Of a stretch of DNA of 5,325 nt, positions 4,928 through 5,325 are shown piece after piece. The number at the start of each line of letters is the position of its first letter. Positions within the stretch are counted from its first letter, which is position 1. Source of the DNA: Methylotenera sp. (GTDB taxonomy: Bacteria > Pseudomonadota > Gammaproteobacteria > Burkholderiales > Methylophilaceae). A program made the translations under genes and the position numbers. The notes beneath the pieces were generated by a model. The model worked only from the letters and a program-made list of their open reading frames with translations. It searched no databases and had not been told where the DNA came from. Where the stretch lies: contig JACDEP010000152.1 of NCBI GenBank assembly GCA_013816325.1, positions 1-5,325 on the forward strand, written 5' to 3'.

Positions 4928-5325
4928 ATGCACTTATCCGATCTTAAGCATCTACCTGTTACCGAACTAGTTGAAATGGCAATTGCCGATGAAATCGAAA
5001 ATGCTAGCCGCATGCGCAAGCAAGACCTGATTTTTGCCATTCTTAAAAACAAGGCTAAAAAAGGTGATAGCATTTTTGGTGACGGTACCTTAGAGGTATT
5101 GCAAGATGGATTCGGATTTTTACGCTCACCTGACACTTCATACCTAGCCGGCCCAGACGACATTTACGTGTCGCCTTCACAGATTCGACGCTTTAATCTT
5201 CACACAGGCGATAGTATCCAGGGTGAGATTCGAACGCCGAAAGATGGCGAACGCTATTTTGCACTTGTCAAAGTAGACATGGTGAACGGCGAAGCGCCTG
5301 AGAACACCAAACACAAGATCTTATT
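4928..5325 (+). CDS. rho: Transcription termination factor Rho, N-terminal part (3'-truncated)
   Basis: The frame is open from the ATG at 4928 to the window end, giving 132 residues of about 420 expected. Rho is a hexameric RNA-dependent ATPase and translocase that ends transcription at Rho-dependent terminators. The visible part aligns without gaps to my memory of E. coli Rho: an N-terminal helical domain (MHLSDLKHLP to FAILK, with RMRKQD at 28-33), GDGTLEVLQDGFGFLR (51-66) and LAGPDDIYVSPSQIRRFN (73-90). The primary RNA-binding residues F62, F64, R66, D78, Y80, E108 and Y110 are all present at the same numbers as in E. coli. The ATPase domain lies beyond the window. The Shine-Dalgarno is modest (GTGAG at 4918-4922, 5 nt before the ATG). 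The gene follows trxA as in E. coli, and its leader holds two stem-loops and a rut-like segment that may mediate autoregulation. Confidence 0.98.
   Translation, partial: MHLSDLKHLPVTELVEMAIADEIENASRMRKQDLIFAILKNKAKKGDSIFGDGTLEVLQDGFGFLRSPDTSYLAGPDDIYVSPSQIRRFNLHTGDSIQGEIRTPKDGERYFALVKVDMVNGEAPENTKHKIL

Noticed and set aside
4915..5163. 82-codon minus-strand frame opposite rho
   Set aside because: It is a shadow of the rho coding sequence, whose product is unmistakable.
1..5325. Novel defence system, mobile element or CRISPR array
   Set aside because: All recognised genes are chromosomal housekeeping or conserved hypothetical genes. No transposase, terminal repeats, target-site duplications or spaced repeats were found.

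Overview
The window is a gene-dense stretch of about 5.3 kb from a proteobacterial chromosome, most likely a betaproteobacterium. The moderately low G+C by eye, a DUF3579 gene (a family I know mainly from betaproteobacteria) and the lpoA-yraN-dolP and trxA-rho gene orders suggest Methylophilaceae or a relative. That family-level placement is inference and was not tested. No mobile element, tRNA, rRNA or CRISPR array is visible, and no gene-free stretch exceeds 300 bases. The longest is the trxA-rho spacer, about 229 bp.

Left block (1-1651, + strand). This is a cell-envelope cluster: the 3' part of an lpoA/LppC-type gene (penicillin-binding protein activator lipoprotein), then yraN (UPF0102, nuclease-like fold), then a double-BON-domain outer-membrane lipoprotein of the DolP/YraP type. 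The order matches E. coli lpoA-yraN-diaA-dolP, but diaA is absent. A small stem-loop spans the lpoA stop and the yraN start.

Middle block (1659-4220). A DUF3579 gene sits behind a good extended -10 promoter (TGTTATAAT). It converges on a minus-strand, TlpA/ResA-type secreted thioredoxin-like protein with a WCAPC active site. A 124-bp divergent spacer then leads to a 513-aa protein of unknown function. This protein has a degenerate PilZ-like segment (NxSxxG kept, RxxxR missing) near its C-terminus and ends in an 18-bp in-frame near-duplication.

Right block (4221-5325, + strand). A canonical thioredoxin gene (trxA, WCGPC) is followed by the 5' part of rho, the transcription termination factor, which runs off the window end. 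The trxA-rho linkage is the same as in E. coli. The spacer between them is the most structured non-coding DNA in the window. It has a long stem-loop (12 perfect bp plus 5 more after a small bulge), then a second inverted repeat, neither with a U-tract, then about 87 nt with 21 C and only 2 G. That composition is expected of a Rho-loading (rut) site and suggests autogenous control of rho. This leader and the 513-aa PilZ-like protein are the two items most worth a second look. The rest is ordinary core genome.
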